Source: Rubrivivax sp.
GTDB lineage: Bacteria > Pseudomonadota > Gammaproteobacteria > Burkholderiales > Burkholderiaceae_C
Assembly: GCA_020851615.1 (NCBI GenBank)
Contig: JADZCL010000066.1
Location: 1 to 7,223, forward strand
Reading direction: 5' to 3'
Length of the DNA stretch: 7,223 nucleotides
Shown: piece by piece, positions 5,883-7,223 of the stretch
Numbering within the stretch: position 1 is the stretch's first letter
How the letters are laid out: every line of letters starts with the position of its first letter
Notes under the pieces: generated by a model
Told to the model about the DNA's origin: nothing
What the model saw: only the letters and a program-made list of their open reading frames with translations
The model's database searches: none
Made by a program: the position numbers and the translations under genes

Positions 5883-6941
5883 ATGCCCACCTGCCCTGCC
5901 CTGCCCCGCTTGAGCAAACGTCGCCTGCTGGCCGGCGCCACCGCCCTGCTGCTGGCGCTGCCCTCGCTGGCCCTGGCGCAGACGCCGATCAAGTTCCAGC
6001 TCGACTGGCGCTTCGAGGGTCCGGCGGCCTTGTTCCTGGCCGCCACGGCCAAGGGCTACTACAAGGCCGCGGGCCTGGACGTGACGATCGACGCCGGCAC
6101 CGGGTCGGGTGCCACGGTCACCCGCGTGGCCAGCGGCAGCTACGACATGGGCCTGGCCGACATGGCCGCGCTGATGGAGTTCCACGCCAACAACCCCGAC
6201 GCACCGAACAAGCCGGTGGCGGTGATGATGGTCTACAACAACACGCCGGCCTCGGTCCTGGCACTAAAGAAGAGCGGCATCGCCAAGCCGGCCGACCTCA
6301 CCGGGCGCAAGCTCGGTGCGCCGGGCTTTGACGCCGGGCGACGCGCCTTCGCGCTCTTCGCCAAGGCCAACAGCGTCGGCAGCATCACCTGGGTCAGCAT
6401 GGATCCGCCATTGCGCGAAACCATGCTCGCCCGCGGGGATGTCGACGCCATCACCGGCTTCTCCTTCACCTCGCTGCTCAACCTCGAGGCGCGCGGCGTG
6501 AAGACGCAGGACATCGTCGTCATGCCCTTTGCCACGCACGGCGTCAAGCTCTACGGCAACGTGATCATCGCCTCACCCAAGCTGCTGCAGTCCCACCCGT
6601 CGGCGGTAAAGGCCTTCCTCCTGGCCTTCACCAAGGGCGTGCGCGACGTGATGGCCAACCCCGACCCGACGATCGAGTACGTCAAGGCGCGCGACGGCAT
6701 CATCAACGTCGACCTCGAGAAGCGCCGCCTGCGCCTGGCGATCGATGCCGTCGTCGCCAGCCCCGACGCACGCGCCGAAGGCTTCGGCGCCGTCAACCCG
6801 GGGCGGCTGGCGCTGATGGCCTCGCAGGTCTCGGACGTTTTCGGCACCAAGACGCGCGTCGATCCGAACGCGGTCTGGACCGACGCCTACCTGCCGCCCA
6901 AGGCCGAGCTGGCCATCTTTGCGCCCGCGCGCAAGCCGTGA
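5883..6941 (+). CDS. Periplasmic substrate-binding protein of an NMT1/THI5-like (SsuA/TauA/NrtA-type) ABC importer
   Basis: The product has 352 residues. The N-terminus is a clear export signal: basic residues R-L-S-K-R-R (9-14), a hydrophobic core (15-31) and a signal-peptidase-like A-L-A|Q site after Ala32. The K-R-R-L-L stretch loosely resembles a Tat motif but is not a full match, so Sec or Tat export are both possible; there is no lipobox. The mature protein starts with I-K-F-Q-L-D-W-R-F-E-G-P (36-47), followed by A-K-G-Y-Y-K-A-A-G-L-D-V (56-67) and G-S-G-A-T-V-T-R-V-A-S-G-S-Y-D-M-G-L-A-D (74-93). This order is typical of NMT1/THI5-like binding proteins, which bind substrates such as sulfonates, thiamine pyrimidine precursors or aromatic acids. 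The ligand cannot be told from sequence. The gene is followed 25 bases later by an ABC ATPase and is divergent from the histidine kinase. Confidence 0.92.
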   Translation: MPTCPALPRLSKRRLLAGATALLLALPSLALAQTPIKFQLDWRFEGPAALFLAATAKGYYKAAGLDVTIDAGTGSGATVTRVASGSYDMGLADMAALMEFHANNPDAPNKPVAVMMVYNNTPASVLALKKSGIAKPADLTGRKLGAPGFDAGRRAFALFAKANSVGSITWVSMDPPLRETMLARGDVDAITGFSFTSLLNLEARGVKTQDIVVMPFATHGVKLYGNVIIASPKLLQSHPSAVKAFLLAFTKGVRDVMANPDPTIEYVKARDGIINVDLEKRRLRLAIDAVVASPDARAEGFGAVNPGRLALMASQVSDVFGTKTRVDPNAVWTDAYLPPKAELAIFAPARKP

Positions 6942-6966
6942 TACGCGGCGCACGGCCCGCCGCACC

Positions 6967-7223
6967 ATGAGCTTCGTCGACTTTCGCAACGTCTGGCTCG
7001 CCTACAACGACGAGCTGCTGGCCAAGGGTCAGTTCGCAGTCGAGGACATCTCGCTGCAGGTCGGGCAGGGCGAGTTCATCGCCATCGTCGGGCCTTCGGG
7101 CTGCGGCAAGTCGACCTTCATGAAGCTCACCACCGGGTTGAAGATGCCCAGCCGCGGCAGCATCACCATCGGCGGGCAGCCGGTGAGCGGCCCCTTGAAG
7201 ATCAGCGGCATGGCCTTCCAGGC
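6967..7223 (+). CDS. ABC importer ATPase, N-terminal part (3' end outside window)
   Basis: Eighty-five codons are visible before the window ends. The Walker A motif G-P-S-G-C-G-K-S-T is at 42-50, preceded by the usual beta-strand G-E-F-I-A-I-V and followed by L-T-T-G-L. The visible part ends at G-M-A-F-Q (81-85), whose Gln is the Q-loop residue. The layout fits the SsuB/TauB/NrtD-type importer ATPases that pair with NMT1/THI5-like binding proteins. Between the A-loop-like Tyr (Y13) and V-E-D-I-S-L there is a short extra stretch N-D-E-L-L-A-K-G-Q, longer than the usual hairpin there. The ATG at 6967 has no clear Shine-Dalgarno site, but no in-frame start lies between it and the preceding stop region, so translation may be coupled to the upstream gene. 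Walker B, signature motif and the expected permease gene lie beyond the window. Confidence 0.93.
   Translation, partial: MSFVDFRNVWLAYNDELLAKGQFAVEDISLQVGQGEFIAIVGPSGCGKSTFMKLTTGLKMPSRGSITIGGQPVSGPLKISGMAFQ

Overview
This is a GC-rich window of apparently chromosomal DNA. The strong G/C bias at third codon positions, the gene families and the protein sequence style suggest a betaproteobacterium of the order Burkholderiales (Rubrivivax/Leptothrix/Comamonadaceae-like). This is inference from sequence style; there is no rRNA or other taxonomic marker. I see no tRNA, rRNA, insertion sequence, CRISPR array or phage gene. The window is almost fully coding.

Layout, left to right. (1) Positions 1-210 (+) hold the C-terminal tail of a gene that starts outside the window: a Pro/Arg-rich linker and a short Cys-flanked end. 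(2) Positions 334-1674 (+) encode a 446-residue lipoprotein with a Pro/Ala linker, a periplasmic domain of uncertain family, a TPR-like stretch and an OmpA-like peptidoglycan-binding domain, in which the usual ligand-binding Asp is Ser. (3) A perfect 11-bp hairpin at 1684-1709 separates it from a convergent gene. (4) Positions 1714-3360 (-) encode a complete AMP-forming acyl-CoA synthetase of the AlkK/DmdB-like type. (5) A 102-base gap with three consecutive hairpins lies upstream of it. (6) Positions 3463-5673 (-) encode a membrane-bound hybrid histidine kinase (six TM segments, PAS, HisKA, HATPase, receiver). (7) A 209-base divergent intergenic region contains a candidate kinase promoter and an inverted repeat. 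(8) Positions 5883-6941 (+) encode an NMT1/THI5-like (SsuA/TauA-type) periplasmic substrate-binding protein. (9) Positions 6967 to the window end (+) encode the start of its ABC ATPase, cut just at the Q-loop.

How the genes may work together. The substrate-binding protein and ATPase begin an ABC importer operon that continues to the right; a permease gene is expected there but is not visible. The divergent hybrid kinase has no response regulator or HPt domain in the window, and it could sense conditions relevant to the importer or to the acyl-CoA synthetase on its own strand. That link rests only on proximity. The lipoprotein and the truncated gene before it look like a separate cell-envelope unit.

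I found no clear undescribed system. The most interesting points are the composite lipoprotein with an altered OmpA ligand site, the hairpin cluster between kinase and ligase, and the kinase/importer divergent arrangement.
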